Assembly (NCBI GenBank): GCA_964563155.1
Contig: CAZLVL010000009.1
Coordinates: 48,561 to 112,560 of the forward strand
DNA: 64,000 bases
From: DUPQ01 sp964563155
GTDB taxonomy: Bacteria > Bacillota > Clostridia > DUPQ01
Direction of reading: 5' to 3'
Shown: in pieces, positions 53,470 to 63,486 of the stretch
How the letters are laid out: the number at the start of each line of letters is the position of its first letter
Numbering within the stretch: the first letter of the stretch is position 1
The notes under the pieces: generated by a model
Told to the model about the DNA's origin: nothing
Seen by the model: only the letters and a program-made list of their open reading frames with translations
Databases searched by the model: none
Position numbers and translations under genes: made by a program

Positions 53470-53600
53470 AAGCGCAAAACTAATTCTAAAATTAAATAAG
53501 CCCACTGTCAACATTAAATTTAAGATTTGGCTTTTAAGTTTTTCATATTTTGTTTTTGCATATATAATCAATAGAGATTATGTTTTAAAAGGATAGTAAA

Positions 53601-54752
53601 TTGAAAGATATACTTTTAGTAGACATGAATGCATTTTTCATAATGTGTGAAGGGAGAAATGATCCTTCTTTAATAAATGCTCCTTCAGCTGTGGCAGGAA
53701 GTCCTCAATACAGAACAGGAATTATTCTAGCTGCAAATTATGAGGCTAGAAAATATGGGGTGAAGGTAGCAATGACTGTAACAGAGGCTAAAAGATTGTG
53801 CCCTGAGATAAGGCTGGTAAAACCAAACCATGACTATTATGAAGCCTGCTCAAAGGAAGTTTTTGACTTACTCTATGATTTTACTCCTCAAATTGAAAAA
53901 AACTCTATAGATGAGGCCTGGTTGGATGTTACATCAAGTAAGGATTTATTTGGCTCTGTTGATGATATAGCCTTAGGTATTCAAAACAAATTAAAAGATG
54001 AACTAGGTCTATGGTCTTCTATTGGCATAAGTGAGAATAAGTTTTTAGCTAAAATGGCATCAGACCTTAAAAAGCCATTAGGCATTTCAAAACTATATAA
54101 AAAGGATATAGAAAGGATAATGTATCCTATGCCTTTAGGTAAAATGTATGGTCTTGGAAGAGTTACTGAGAAGAAACTTAATGTAGAAGGTATATATAAT
54201 ATTGGCCAACTAGCTGAACTTAGTTCATCTTATCTAATATCTAAATTTGGTAAGGTTGGCTATTATCTCTATGAAAAGGCTAGGGGAATTGATGATGACA
54301 TTGTAGGTGAACAGGATATAAAAAATCCATCCTGTGGAAGAATGACCACTTTGGAAAGAGATATTAGTGATTTAGAAGTAGCGAAAAAAGAAATGGCCCC
54401 TCTTTGTGAGGATGTGGGAAGAAGTCTAAGAGATAAGAATCTAGTTTGTGATTGTGTTCAAATCCAAATTAAATATGATACCTTTAAAATGATTACAAGG
54501 CAGATGAAAGTTGAAGAAACCAACCTAACATCTGAAATATATAAAACTGCTTCATACCTTTTGGATCTTCATTGGGATAATGAAAAACCTGTTAGACTTA
54601 TTGGAGTAAGTGCCTGTAATTTAAGGGAAAAATCCCAACAGATTCAATTTGATTTTGATAATATGATGGGTAATGAAAAGTTAGAAACTACCATGGATGA
54701 AATAAATAAAAAGTTTAATAAAAACATTATTAAAAGAGGAAACACCTTATGA
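53601..54752 (+). CDS. dinB: Y-family DNA polymerase IV (DinB)
   Basis: This translesion polymerase (383 residues) has its metal ligands D8 (LLVDMNAF), D104 and E105 (SIDEAWLD). YEARKYGVKVAM is the usual steric-gate region and a little-finger domain follows. The first motif reads DMNAFF rather than DMDAFF, but the metal-binding first aspartate is kept. A C-terminal QIQFDF could be a weak clamp-binding motif. The start is a TTG with AGGA upstream. Its end overlaps the radical SAM gene by 4 bp (ATGA). Confidence 0.9.
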   Translation: MKDILLVDMNAFFIMCEGRNDPSLINAPSAVAGSPQYRTGIILAANYEARKYGVKVAMTVTEAKRLCPEIRLVKPNHDYYEACSKEVFDLLYDFTPQIEKNSIDEAWLDVTSSKDLFGSVDDIALGIQNKLKDELGLWSSIGISENKFLAKMASDLKKPLGISKLYKKDIERIMYPMPLGKMYGLGRVTEKKLNVEGIYNIGQLAELSSSYLISKFGKVGYYLYEKARGIDDDIVGEQDIKNPSCGRMTTLERDISDLEVAKKEMAPLCEDVGRSLRDKNLVCDCVQIQIKYDTFKMITRQMKVEETNLTSEIYKTASYLLDLHWDNEKPVRLIGVSACNLREKSQQIQFDFDNMMGNEKLETTMDEINKKFNKNIIKRGNTL

Positions 54753-56227
54753 AAATTATATTATTTGCTCTAAATGCTTCTTTTTCTCATACCAATTTAG
54801 CGGTTAGATGCTTAAAGACTTATGTGGAAAAGCAAGAAGAAAATGAGTTTGATATAGAAATTGTGGAAAAGCATCTTAAAGATAGGTTGGATGAAGTCTT
54901 ATTCGATCTTTATGACAAAAAGGCTGATGTCTATGCTTTTTCTTCATATATCTTTAATATAGATCAAGTTATTTACTTTGCAAAAGCTTTAAAGGAGCTT
55001 TTGCCTCAAGCCCTTTTTATATTCGGAGGCCCAGAGGTTTCCTATGATTCACAGAATTTTTTAAAGGAAAATCCCTTTGTAGATTTCATTATTAAAGATG
55101 AAGGGGAAGAGGCTTTTTATGAGCTTTTAAAGAAGATTAAGAAGAATAAACAAAGTTTAAATAGTTTAGATAAGATAATAAAAGGACACAAAATGGAGTC
55201 CTTTGAACAAGCTGGCATTCCCTACAGTATAGATGATAAATTTATGGGAAGCATCATATATTATGAGTCTTCCAGAGGTTGTCCTTACAAGTGTTCCTAT
55301 TGTATGTCCTCTCTTACCAGGGGAGTAAGGGCTAAAAGTATAGAGGATACCTTAAAGGATTTATATGAGTTTGAATCTTTTGGAGATAGGGTTAAGGTTA
55401 TTAAGTTTGTAGACAGAACCTTTAACTTTGATATTAAGAGGGCTAAAGGTATTTTAGAAGGTCTTTTAGATGAAAAATATACTAAGGTATACCATCTTGA
55501 AATAAGGGCAGAGTTAATAGACCAAGAACTATTTGATGTGTTAGCTAAGTTTCCCAAAAATAAACTACAAATTGAAACAGGTATTCAATCTACCAATTAT
55601 CAAACCTTAGAGGCCATTGATAGGCCATCAGACATTAAAAAGGCCTTGGATAATATTAAAAAATTAAAAGAGCAGGATAATATTAATGTACATTGTGATT
55701 TAATTGCTGGACTCCCTTATGATTATATGAAGACTATTGAAAAAGGTTTTAATGATATTTTCTACATCTCCCATGAGGTACAGCTGGGGTTTTTAAAACT
55801 TCTTAAAGGTGCAAAAATTAGAGAAAATGCAAAAGACCATGAATACAAGTTTTCATCCTATGCTCCTTATGAAATATTGAGTAATACTTATCTTTCTTAT
55901 AATGAATTGTTTGAATTAAAAAGAATAGCTGCTTTAACTGAGCGCTTTAAAAATAGTGTTCATTTTCAAAACTCCTTATACAAATTGATTGGTTTATACA
56001 ACAAAGGAGCTTTTACCTTTTTTAGAGATTTAAATACTTTTGCAAATAAACATATTGCATCTTTTTCTCAACATCATGCTTTTATGCTTTTATATGATTT
56101 TGCTAAGAAGAACATTAAAGATAATGTTAGCCAAGATGATTGGCATTTGTTAGTTGATTTAATAAGAAGTGACTATAGGGTTTGTCAAAACAGAGAGGCT
56201 TCAGCCTACTTTTCTAAGGAAGGGTAA
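54749..56227 (+). CDS. B12-binding-domain radical SAM protein (DUF4080 type)
   Basis: The 492-residue protein has an N-terminal cobalamin-binding-like domain (about 1-130). The radical SAM cysteines C178, C182 and C185 (RGCPYKCSYCMSS) follow, and the C-terminal part fits the DUF4080 type. The substrate is unknown. It overlaps dinB at the ATGA junction, and its 3' end overlaps the convergent DUF1015-like gene by 14 bp. Confidence 0.88.
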   Translation: MKIILFALNASFSHTNLAVRCLKTYVEKQEENEFDIEIVEKHLKDRLDEVLFDLYDKKADVYAFSSYIFNIDQVIYFAKALKELLPQALFIFGGPEVSYDSQNFLKENPFVDFIIKDEGEEAFYELLKKIKKNKQSLNSLDKIIKGHKMESFEQAGIPYSIDDKFMGSIIYYESSRGCPYKCSYCMSSLTRGVRAKSIEDTLKDLYEFESFGDRVKVIKFVDRTFNFDIKRAKGILEGLLDEKYTKVYHLEIRAELIDQELFDVLAKFPKNKLQIETGIQSTNYQTLEAIDRPSDIKKALDNIKKLKEQDNINVHCDLIAGLPYDYMKTIEKGFNDIFYISHEVQLGFLKLLKGAKIRENAKDHEYKFSSYAPYEILSNTYLSYNELFELKRIAALTERFKNSVHFQNSLYKLIGLYNKGAFTFFRDLNTFANKHIASFSQHHAFMLLYDFAKKNIKDNVSQDDWHLLVDLIRSDYRVCQNREASAYFSKEG

Positions 56228-57518
56228 TTTTTCTGCTTTCAAAGAGAAATCTTTCATTAATAGGGGAATTCGAGCAAAAAACATAATCCTTCAAAGGTCC
56301 AAAGGTAAGAACATCTTCAAAGAAGGTTTTTTTCTTTATAGGTGGCATTATAACATAGCAAGTCTTATCAGCTTTTAAATTAGTAGAAATCTCATCAATT
56401 GAAATATTATACTTAAAATCAAAGGGCCTTTTTGTGAGATATTGACTTATAAAAGATTCAAGATTAATTAAAGGTAAATTTGACTCAGGCTCTAAAAAGG
56501 TCATTAGCTTATATACTTCATTGGCAACCAAACCATAACACATAGAACCATATTTAATGGACCTGCCACTAATAGCTGTAGTGAGGTCATCAAGGCTTTT
56601 AAAGTTTTCTACCTTTATTTTTGTTTCTTTTCTTATTTCTGCAACAAATTCATCCAAATCAGTATTGGCCAAAGCTAAATTACAGGGTGTTAAGTTTAAG
56701 GAATCAGAAAAAATATTAAATATTTCAACCAATTGAAAGCGAGCAGGGTGGTTTGCAGGAATTTTAGATTGTTTTTCTTTTAACCTTTTCCAATTTAAGC
56801 TGCCACTTTCAAAAGATTCAATTCCTTCATGGATAATGAAGGTAGGTTTTTTCATTAAGGTGGCATTTTTAAATAGTTTTTGAATAGCATTGTTAATCAA
56901 GGTAAAATGCTGGGGTGTATTTATTAAATAGCCTTCATAAAGCCCAAAAATTGGGTTTGTAAAAGAGTAAATTAACTTAAAGTGAAAAATTGAAGATACA
57001 AGAGGCTCTATAAGTGAAAGGCTTTCATCTTCAATAAGTCCACTGGCATAAGGAAAATCAAAAAGAGAATTTTTCATAGTTTCTAACTGATGACTTGCTA
57101 TGTCATAATCAAAGGTTTTGGCTCTTTTAATACTAAGTTCACTTTCATTTTGATATCTTTCATAATCTAAAAGTAATAATAGGCCATACCTTTCATGGCC
57201 GGTATTTGAGACTCTTTTTGTGAGAATAAAGCCCTTATGCTCAGTAAAGAAACCTGTTTTAAGAGATCTCTTCATGTTTGCTAGAACCTTTCTTCTCATG
57301 GCTCTTTCTTTTGGGGTATTTATCAAATCAGGGTCAATTAAGTAATCTTTAGAGGATAACAAGTAGCCAGGCTGAAAGCTGGCTTCTATAGATTCATTTA
57401 GATCAAAGTTTCTATAGGAAAAAGAGGGCCACAAAGAGTGGTCTCTTGTGTTTAAAGGAACCATAATTGTAGGTATGTGTACAGCATTTTCTAAAAGTCT
57501 TTTCTCTGTAAAATTCAT
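56214..57518 (-). CDS. Divergent DUF1015-like protein
   Basis: The 434-residue protein shares scattered DUF1015 features: ERYGLLLLLDYERY, NPIFGLYEG, NHPARFQLVEIFN and the closing FGPLKDYVF region. The family's DGHHR motif is missing and the matching site reads HEGIESFES. Function is unknown. It could instead be a new family; certainty is limited. It is convergent with the radical SAM gene and divergent from yicC. Confidence 0.5.
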   Translation of the reverse strand: MNFTEKRLLENAVHIPTIMVPLNTRDHSLWPSFSYRNFDLNESIEASFQPGYLLSSKDYLIDPDLINTPKERAMRRKVLANMKRSLKTGFFTEHKGFILTKRVSNTGHERYGLLLLLDYERYQNESELSIKRAKTFDYDIASHQLETMKNSLFDFPYASGLIEDESLSLIEPLVSSIFHFKLIYSFTNPIFGLYEGYLINTPQHFTLINNAIQKLFKNATLMKKPTFIIHEGIESFESGSLNWKRLKEKQSKIPANHPARFQLVEIFNIFSDSLNLTPCNLALANTDLDEFVAEIRKETKIKVENFKSLDDLTTAISGRSIKYGSMCYGLVANEVYKLMTFLEPESNLPLINLESFISQYLTKRPFDFKYNISIDEISTNLKADKTCYVIMPPIKKKTFFEDVLTFGPLKDYVFCSNSPINERFLFESRKITLP

Positions 57519-57696
57519 AATAATTACCTTTGGATGATGAATCTAAATATAACATATATTATTAGATATTTCTATTGTTTCTTTGTATCAAAGTCTCAAA
57601 ATTCAAGTCTTTTGTCTTAAGCTACCTATTCACAAGATTAGTATGACCTTAAAAAAGTTAGCGTAAAGAAGCTGTAGAGATTTAAAAAAAAGGAAA

Positions 57697-57725
57697 TTGC
57701 ATATATTTTATAACTATGTTATAAT
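57697..57725 (+). promoter_or_regulatory. Sigma-A promoter with extended -10 for yicC
   Basis: TTGCAT (57697-57702) and TATAAT (57720-57725) have a 17-bp spacer that ends in TGT, an extended -10. Confidence 0.75.
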
Positions 57726-57752
57726 ATTCCAGATTATTCAGGAAGTATTATT

Positions 57753-58628
57753 ATGCCTTTAAGTATGACTGGCTATGGATATAGCCAATATGAAAATGAG
57801 TTAATATGGCTAAAAGTTGAGATTAAGAGCGTCAATAGTCGCTATCTAGATCTAAACTTAAGATTGCCAAAAATAATCTCATTTACCGAAGATAAGGTAA
57901 GAACTCTCATAAGAAGTAAGGTAGAAAGAGGTAAGCTGGATTGTTTTGTTACTGTTGGCAATACAAATGGTAACTTTGTTAATCTAGAGTTAGACAAAAA
58001 TATGGCTGACTCTTACCACAACATACTTGAAGAGATTAGAAAAGAATACAAACTAAAAAGTAGTATTTATGCTTCACAAGTTGCCTCTTATCCTGGAGTT
58101 GTAAATCAAGTTGAAAAAGATGTAGACAACGATAAGATTTTGGAAGCTGTTCTAATTGCCTTTGAACAAGCTCTAGATGCTTTAACTGAATCTAGAAGAG
58201 TAGAGGGTAAGGAGCTTTACAAGGACTGTATTTCAAAAATTGAAGAGTTTAAGGATCATTTGGACAAGATTAAGGAGTTATCCCTTGATTTACCTAAACT
58301 TTATAAAGAAAAGTTGGAAAAGAGATTGACTGAACTTCTTTCTGATTCTAAAGTGGATGAAACAAGATTAGCTCAAGAGGTTGCTTTCTTTGCAGATAGG
58401 GCCTGTGTCGATGAAGAGATAACTAGACTTACCAGTCACATATCTCAGTTTGTTGACAACATGGAACAAAGTCACTCTGGAAAGAAAATTGACTTTTTAA
58501 TTCAAGAAATGCTTAGAGAGACTAATACAATAGCCTCTAAAGCAAACAATTTAGAAATAACAAAAAATACTTTAGAAATGAAGTATGTTTTGGAGAAAAT
58601 TAGGGAACAAATACAGAATTTGGAGTAG
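57753..58628 (+). CDS. yicC: YicC-family endoribonuclease
   Basis: The 291-residue protein begins SMTGYGYSQYE, the usual YicC start. It ends with the conserved GKKIDFLIQEMLRETNTIASKANN and EKIREQIQNLE. YicC-like proteins are endoribonucleases and are grouped with remA, gmk and rpoZ in many Firmicutes. Here it is followed 3 bp later by remA. Confidence 0.93.
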   Translation: MPLSMTGYGYSQYENELIWLKVEIKSVNSRYLDLNLRLPKIISFTEDKVRTLIRSKVERGKLDCFVTVGNTNGNFVNLELDKNMADSYHNILEEIRKEYKLKSSIYASQVASYPGVVNQVEKDVDNDKILEAVLIAFEQALDALTESRRVEGKELYKDCISKIEEFKDHLDKIKELSLDLPKLYKEKLEKRLTELLSDSKVDETRLAQEVAFFADRACVDEEITRLTSHISQFVDNMEQSHSGKKIDFLIQEMLRETNTIASKANNLEITKNTLEMKYVLEKIREQIQNLE

Positions 58629-58631
58629 AAA

Positions 58632-58910
58632 ATGAAATTTTTAAACATTGGATTTGGTAATATGGTTTCATTAGAGAGAATAGTTGCTATTCTCAGTCCT
58701 GAGTCTGCCCCTGTTAAAAGAATTGTACAAGAAGCAAGAGAGCAGTCCATTTTGATAGATGCAACTTATGGAAGAAGGACAAGAGCGGTCATTGTTACGG
58801 ACAGTGAGCACATTATTCTTTCACCCTTACAACCAGAAACCTTGGAAAAAAGGTTATCAGGAAAAAGTACAAGTGAAGAATTTGTATTAGATGAAATGGA
58901 AAATAATTAA
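58632..58910 (+). CDS. remA: DUF370/RemA-family DNA-binding regulator
   Basis: This 92-residue protein (KFLNIGFGNMVSLERIVAILSP, DATYGRRTRAVI) belongs to the RemA family, which binds DNA and controls matrix genes in Bacillus. In other Clostridia it lies between yicC and gmk. Here the next gene is rpoZ and gmk is absent from this position. Confidence 0.93.
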   Translation: MKFLNIGFGNMVSLERIVAILSPESAPVKRIVQEAREQSILIDATYGRRTRAVIVTDSEHIILSPLQPETLEKRLSGKSTSEEFVLDEMENN

Positions 58911-58962
58911 TATATTTAGATTTACTAGTTAATATATTATCAGTTAAATAAGGAGATATTAG

Positions 58963-59232
58963 ATGATAAACAAACCCTCAGTTGAAGAATTAGAAAAGGA
59001 CATACCAGTAAGATTTGTAATAGCAAATGCCATAGCAAAAAGATCTCGTGATATTGCATCTGGTGCAAAGGTTAGAATAGATACAAAGGAAAATAATCCT
59101 TTAACCATTGCTGCTATGGAATTAAAAAGCGGACAAGTTAGAGTTGTTGAAGCAGCTGAACAAGAAGATGAACTTTTTGAAGATATTGAATTAGAAGAAA
59201 CTGTTGAAATAACCCAAGAAGAAAACGTTTAA
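58963..59232 (+). CDS. rpoZ: RNA polymerase omega subunit
   Basis: The 89-residue protein matches RpoZ (KPSVEELEKDIPVRFVIANAIAKRSRDI, PLTIAAMELKSGQV) with an acidic C-terminus. It helps assemble RNA polymerase. AAGGAG lies before the ATG, and it is 52 bp after remA. Confidence 0.93.
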   Translation: MINKPSVEELEKDIPVRFVIANAIAKRSRDIASGAKVRIDTKENNPLTIAAMELKSGQVRVVEAAEQEDELFEDIELEETVEITQEENV

Positions 59233-59247
59233 AGGACATTGATATTT

Positions 59248-60639
59248 ATGGACAAAAATTTACTTACTATGGACAAACTTGTTTCTCTAGCAAAAAGAAG
59301 GGGTTTTGTTTTTCCTGGATCAGAAATTTATGATGGTCTAGCCAACGCATGGGATTATGGTCCTTTAGGTGTAGAGCTAAAAAACAACATAAAGAATGCT
59401 TGGTGGAAAAAGTTTATATCAGAAAGCAAATATAATGTGGGCTTAGATAGCGCTATTTTAATGAATCCCAGAGTTTGGGAAGTATCTGGCCATGTTTCTT
59501 CTTTTGTGGATCCCTTAACTGATTGTAAAAATTGTAAATCAAGACATAGGGCAGATGACCTTATTGATGAATTTAATAAAAAGAACGGCATAGACTTTCA
59601 AGTTGAAGGTTTGGACAATAAGGGGCTTACTGATTATATTTTAGATAAAAAGATTCCATGTCCTAAATGTGGAGCTCATGACTTTACTCCTGTTAGACAA
59701 TTTAACTGTATGTTTAAGACCTATCAAGGAGTAAATGAAGATACTGCAGCCCAAATCTATTTAAGACCAGAAACTGCACAAGGTATCTTTGTAAACTTTA
59801 AAAATGTGCAAAGGACAACTAGAAAAAGAATACCTTTTGGTATTGGACAAATTGGTAAATCTTTTAGAAACGAGATTACACCTGGAAACTTTGTATTTAG
59901 AACCAGAGAATTTGAACAAATGGAATTAGAATTCTTCTGCCAACCAGGAACAGATTTAGAATGGTTTGCTTACTGGAAGGACTTTTGCCATAAGTGGTTA
60001 TTAAATATTGGACTAAAAGATGAAAATCTTACCTTAAGAGACCACTCTGAAAATGAACTCTCTTTTTATAGTGTTGCTACAACAGATATTGAGTTTAGAT
60101 TTCCATTTGGTTGGGGAGAACTTTGGGGAATTGCTGATAGAACAGATTATGACTTAAAACAGCATTCTGAATTTTCTGGAGAAGATTTATCTTACTTCGA
60201 TCCTGTTACCAATGAGAAATATACTCCCTATTGTGTTGAGCCATCTGTTGGTGTAGAAAGATTATTCTTAGCCCTATTAACAGAAGCTTATGACGAAGAA
60301 GAGTTAGAAGATGGAGACACCAGGGTTGTTTTAAGATTTCATCCCTTTATAGCACCTGTAAAAGCTGCTGTTCTTCCTTTATCTAAAAAACTAAATGAAG
60401 AAGCCCTAGAGGTTTATGACCTCATAAGGTCAAAGTACAATGTGGAATTTGATGATACTCAAAGTATTGGAAAAAGATACAGAAGACAAGACGAAATTGG
60501 TACACCCTTTTGCATAACTTATGACTTTGAGTCTAAAGAAGACAATAGTGTGACAATTAGATATAGAGATAGCATGAAACAAGACAGAATCCAAATTGAT
60601 AAAATTTTGGATTTTCTTGATGAAAATATTAAATTATAA
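59248..60639 (+). CDS. glyS: Glycyl-tRNA synthetase (alpha2 type)
   Basis: This is the single-subunit, eukaryote-like class II GlyRS. Motifs visible are RGFVFPGSEIYDGLANAWDYGP, IGKSFRNEITP (motif 2) and GVERLFLALL (motif 3 region). Zinc-binding CxxC pairs occur near residues 95 and 140. ATG 59248 is used with AAAGGA upstream; a TTG at 59239 is too close to that site. It is about 463 residues, normal. Confidence 0.96.
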   Translation: MDKNLLTMDKLVSLAKRRGFVFPGSEIYDGLANAWDYGPLGVELKNNIKNAWWKKFISESKYNVGLDSAILMNPRVWEVSGHVSSFVDPLTDCKNCKSRHRADDLIDEFNKKNGIDFQVEGLDNKGLTDYILDKKIPCPKCGAHDFTPVRQFNCMFKTYQGVNEDTAAQIYLRPETAQGIFVNFKNVQRTTRKRIPFGIGQIGKSFRNEITPGNFVFRTREFEQMELEFFCQPGTDLEWFAYWKDFCHKWLLNIGLKDENLTLRDHSENELSFYSVATTDIEFRFPFGWGELWGIADRTDYDLKQHSEFSGEDLSYFDPVTNEKYTPYCVEPSVGVERLFLALLTEAYDEEELEDGDTRVVLRFHPFIAPVKAAVLPLSKKLNEEALEVYDLIRSKYNVEFDDTQSIGKRYRRQDEIGTPFCITYDFESKEDNSVTIRYRDSMKQDRIQIDKILDFLDENIKL

Positions 60640-60650
60640 CGGAGGAAAAA

Positions 60651-63275
60651 ATGACAAAATACGTTTATCTTTTTAACGAAGGTAATGCAACAATGAAAAA
60701 CCTATTAGGTGGTAAAGGTGCAAACCTGTCTGAGATGATTAATCTAGGCTTGCCAGTACCCCAAGGATTTACAGTTACAACAGACGCTTGTACTAAATAC
60801 TATGCAGATGGAGAATTAATTTCTGATGAGATAAGAGAAGAGATTGCAGTAACTCTTAAAGCTCTTGAAGAAATGGTTGGCAAAGAATTTGGTAATAAGG
60901 ACAATCCATTGTTGGTATCTGTTAGATCAGGTTCTCGTGCTTCTATGCCAGGAATGATGGATACTGTTTTAAATCTTGGTTTAAACGATATTGTTGTAGA
61001 AGGCTTAGCAAAACTAACAGGAAATCCTAGATTTGCTTATGATAGCTATAGAAGATTTGTAATGATGTTCTCTGATGTTGTTATTGGACTTTCAAAATTA
61101 CACTTTGACAGAATTTTTGATGGAATCAAAAAAGATAAGGGTGTTGTAGAAGATAACGACCTAAGTGCTGATGACATGGTTTTTGTTCTTAATGAATTTA
61201 AGAAAATGTACAAAGACCAAACTGGTGAAGAATTCCCTCAAGATCCAATGGTTCAACTATACAAAGCAATAGAAGCCGTATTTAAATCATGGAATAACGA
61301 AAGAGCAATATATTATAGAAGAATGAATGATATCCCATCTAGTTGGGGAACCGCTGTAAACATTCAAGAAATGGTTTACGGTAACTTAGGTGATGATTCT
61401 GGTACAGGTGTTGCCTTTACAAGAAATCCTTCAACAGGTGATAACAAATTAATGGGTGAATACCTAATGAACGCACAAGGTGAAGACGTTGTTGCAGGAA
61501 TAAGAACACCATTAACTATTGATCATTTAGAAGAAACAAATAAAGAAGTATTTGATGAATTTATTAACCTATCAAATAAATTAGAAAATCATTATAGAGA
61601 CATGCAAGATATAGAGTTTACTATAGAAAAAGGTAAACTATTTTTACTACAAACAAGAAATGGTAAGAGAACCGCTCATGCAGCTTTAAAAATTGCAGTT
61701 GATTTAGTAGAAGAAGGACTTTTAACCAAAGAAGAAGCTCTTTTAAAGGTTGATCCTAAGCAATTAGACGCTCTATTACATCCTACCTTTGATGAAAAAG
61801 CCTTAAAGAGTGCAAAAGTTATTGGAACAGGTCTTGCCGCTTCTCCTGGTGCTGCAGCTGGTAAGGTTGTTTTCACAGCTGAAGATGCTAAAAGAATTGC
61901 TAAAGATGATGATTCTCCATTAATCTTGGTTAGAATTGAAACTTCTCCAGAAGATATTGAAGGTATGAATATATCTGCAGGTATCTTAACTGCAAGAGGC
62001 GGTATGACAAGTCACGCTGCTGTTGTTGCCAGAGGAATGGGTAAGTGCTGTGTATCTGGATGTCATGAACTAAATGTTCAAGAAGATAAGAAGATATTCC
62101 AATTAGATGGTAAAACCTATAAAGAAGGGGATTGGATCTCCTTAGACGGAACCCTAGGAAATATCTATGGAGAACGTATTGATACAACCACTCCAGAAAT
62201 GACCGGTGACTTTGGTAAGTTTATGGGTTGGGTAGATGAGTTTAGAACTCTTAAGGTTAGAACAAATGCTGATACTCCTGGTGATGCTAGACAAGCACTT
62301 GAATTTGGAGCAGAAGGAATTGGACTATGCCGTACTGAGCACATGTTCTTTGAAGCTGATAGAATTTTAGCAGTTAGAGAAATGATCTTATCCGATACTA
62401 AAGAGCAAAGAAAAGCAGCTCTAGATAAGATATTACCTATGCAAATGGGAGATTTTGAAGAAATCTTTGAAGCTATGGAAGGAAAACCTGTAACCATTAG
62501 ATTCTTAGATCCTCCTCTACATGAATTCTTACCACAAAAGGATAATGAAATTAAAGAATTAGCAGACAAACTAGGTGTTAGTTTAGACGCTGTTAAATCA
62601 AAAATAAGTGAACTTCATGAAATTAACCCAATGATGGGTCATAGAGGTTGTCGTTTAGCTGTTACATATCCTGAAATTGCTGTAATGCAAACAACAGCTG
62701 TTATTCAAGCAGCTATAAATGTACAGAAAAAAGGAATGACAGTTATACCTGAAATTATGATTCCCTTGGTTTCTGAACTTAAAGAATTAAAATTTGTTAA
62801 GAAGTTTGTTACAGAAACTGCAGAAAAAATATTAAAGGAAAACAAGGTTGACCTTACATATTCAGTTGGAACAATGATTGAAATTCCAAGAGCTGCTTTA
62901 TTGGCAGACGAAATTGCAACTGAAGCAGAATTCTTCTCCTTTGGAACCAACGATTTAACACAAATGGCCTTTGGTTTCTCCAGAGACGATGCTGCTAAGT
63001 TCTTAACCGCCTACTATAATGAGCAAATACTAGAATCTGATCCCTTTGCTAGATTAGACCAAAAAGGTGTTGGAAAACTAGTTGAAACAGCAGTTAAACT
63101 TGGTAAAATGACAAGACCTAATATCAAGCTTGGTATTTGTGGAGAGCACGGTGGAGATCCTTCTACTGTTGAGTTCTGCTACAATGTAGGACTTGATTAT
63201 GTATCTTGTTCACCATTTAGAGTTCCTATTGCTAGATTGGCAGCAGCTCAAGCAGCTATTGTTGCAAAGGGATAA
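60651..63275 (+). CDS. ppdK: Pyruvate, phosphate dikinase
   Basis: PPDK interconverts pyruvate, ATP and Pi with PEP, AMP and PPi, a central glycolytic step in many Clostridia. The swivelling histidine is H455 (GGMTSHAAV), exactly as in the C. symbiosum enzyme. The N-terminal ATP-grasp domain (GGKGANLSEM) and the C-terminal PEP-binding barrel (FGTNDLTQMAFG, GICGEHGGDP) are complete. 874 residues. It has a strong GGAGG site, 11 bp after glyS. Confidence 0.98.
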   Translation: MTKYVYLFNEGNATMKNLLGGKGANLSEMINLGLPVPQGFTVTTDACTKYYADGELISDEIREEIAVTLKALEEMVGKEFGNKDNPLLVSVRSGSRASMPGMMDTVLNLGLNDIVVEGLAKLTGNPRFAYDSYRRFVMMFSDVVIGLSKLHFDRIFDGIKKDKGVVEDNDLSADDMVFVLNEFKKMYKDQTGEEFPQDPMVQLYKAIEAVFKSWNNERAIYYRRMNDIPSSWGTAVNIQEMVYGNLGDDSGTGVAFTRNPSTGDNKLMGEYLMNAQGEDVVAGIRTPLTIDHLEETNKEVFDEFINLSNKLENHYRDMQDIEFTIEKGKLFLLQTRNGKRTAHAALKIAVDLVEEGLLTKEEALLKVDPKQLDALLHPTFDEKALKSAKVIGTGLAASPGAAAGKVVFTAEDAKRIAKDDDSPLILVRIETSPEDIEGMNISAGILTARGGMTSHAAVVARGMGKCCVSGCHELNVQEDKKIFQLDGKTYKEGDWISLDGTLGNIYGERIDTTTPEMTGDFGKFMGWVDEFRTLKVRTNADTPGDARQALEFGAEGIGLCRTEHMFFEADRILAVREMILSDTKEQRKAALDKILPMQMGDFEEIFEAMEGKPVTIRFLDPPLHEFLPQKDNEIKELADKLGVSLDAVKSKISELHEINPMMGHRGCRLAVTYPEIAVMQTTAVIQAAINVQKKGMTVIPEIMIPLVSELKELKFVKKFVTETAEKILKENKVDLTYSVGTMIEIPRAALLADEIATEAEFFSFGTNDLTQMAFGFSRDDAAKFLTAYYNEQILESDPFARLDQKGVGKLVETAVKLGKMTRPNIKLGICGEHGGDPSTVEFCYNVGLDYVSCSPFRVPIARLAAAQAAIVAKG

Positions 63276-63326
63276 TAACCGAACAAGAAAAAGAAGCTTA
63301 GCTTCAAGTTGATATAATACAATTAG

Positions 63327-63356
63327 GGTGTAGTCAGAAATGGCTACACCTTTTAT
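63327..63356 (+). terminator. Intrinsic terminator after ppdK
   Basis: GGTGTAGTCA (63327-63336) pairs with TGGCTACACC (63341-63350), with one wobble pair, around a GAAA tetraloop and followed by TTTTAT. It closes the yicC-ppdK operon. Confidence 0.85.
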
Positions 63357-63486
63357 ATTTCAAATTTTATTCTACTTATTTTCCAACTTTCTGCTACATA
63401 TTTAAGAATTGAGAAAAACCTTTGAAATGCCTCTTTAGAAGAGGTATAAGAGGGTTAGAGAATACAAAATTTGAAAGGATTTAAAT

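Noticed and set aside
53284..53571. Minus-strand open frame of about 95 codons across the tRNA-Lys gene.
   Set aside because: It is the translation of the tRNA and terminator, a well-known false gene pattern (LAQLVEHLTLNQGVRGSNP).
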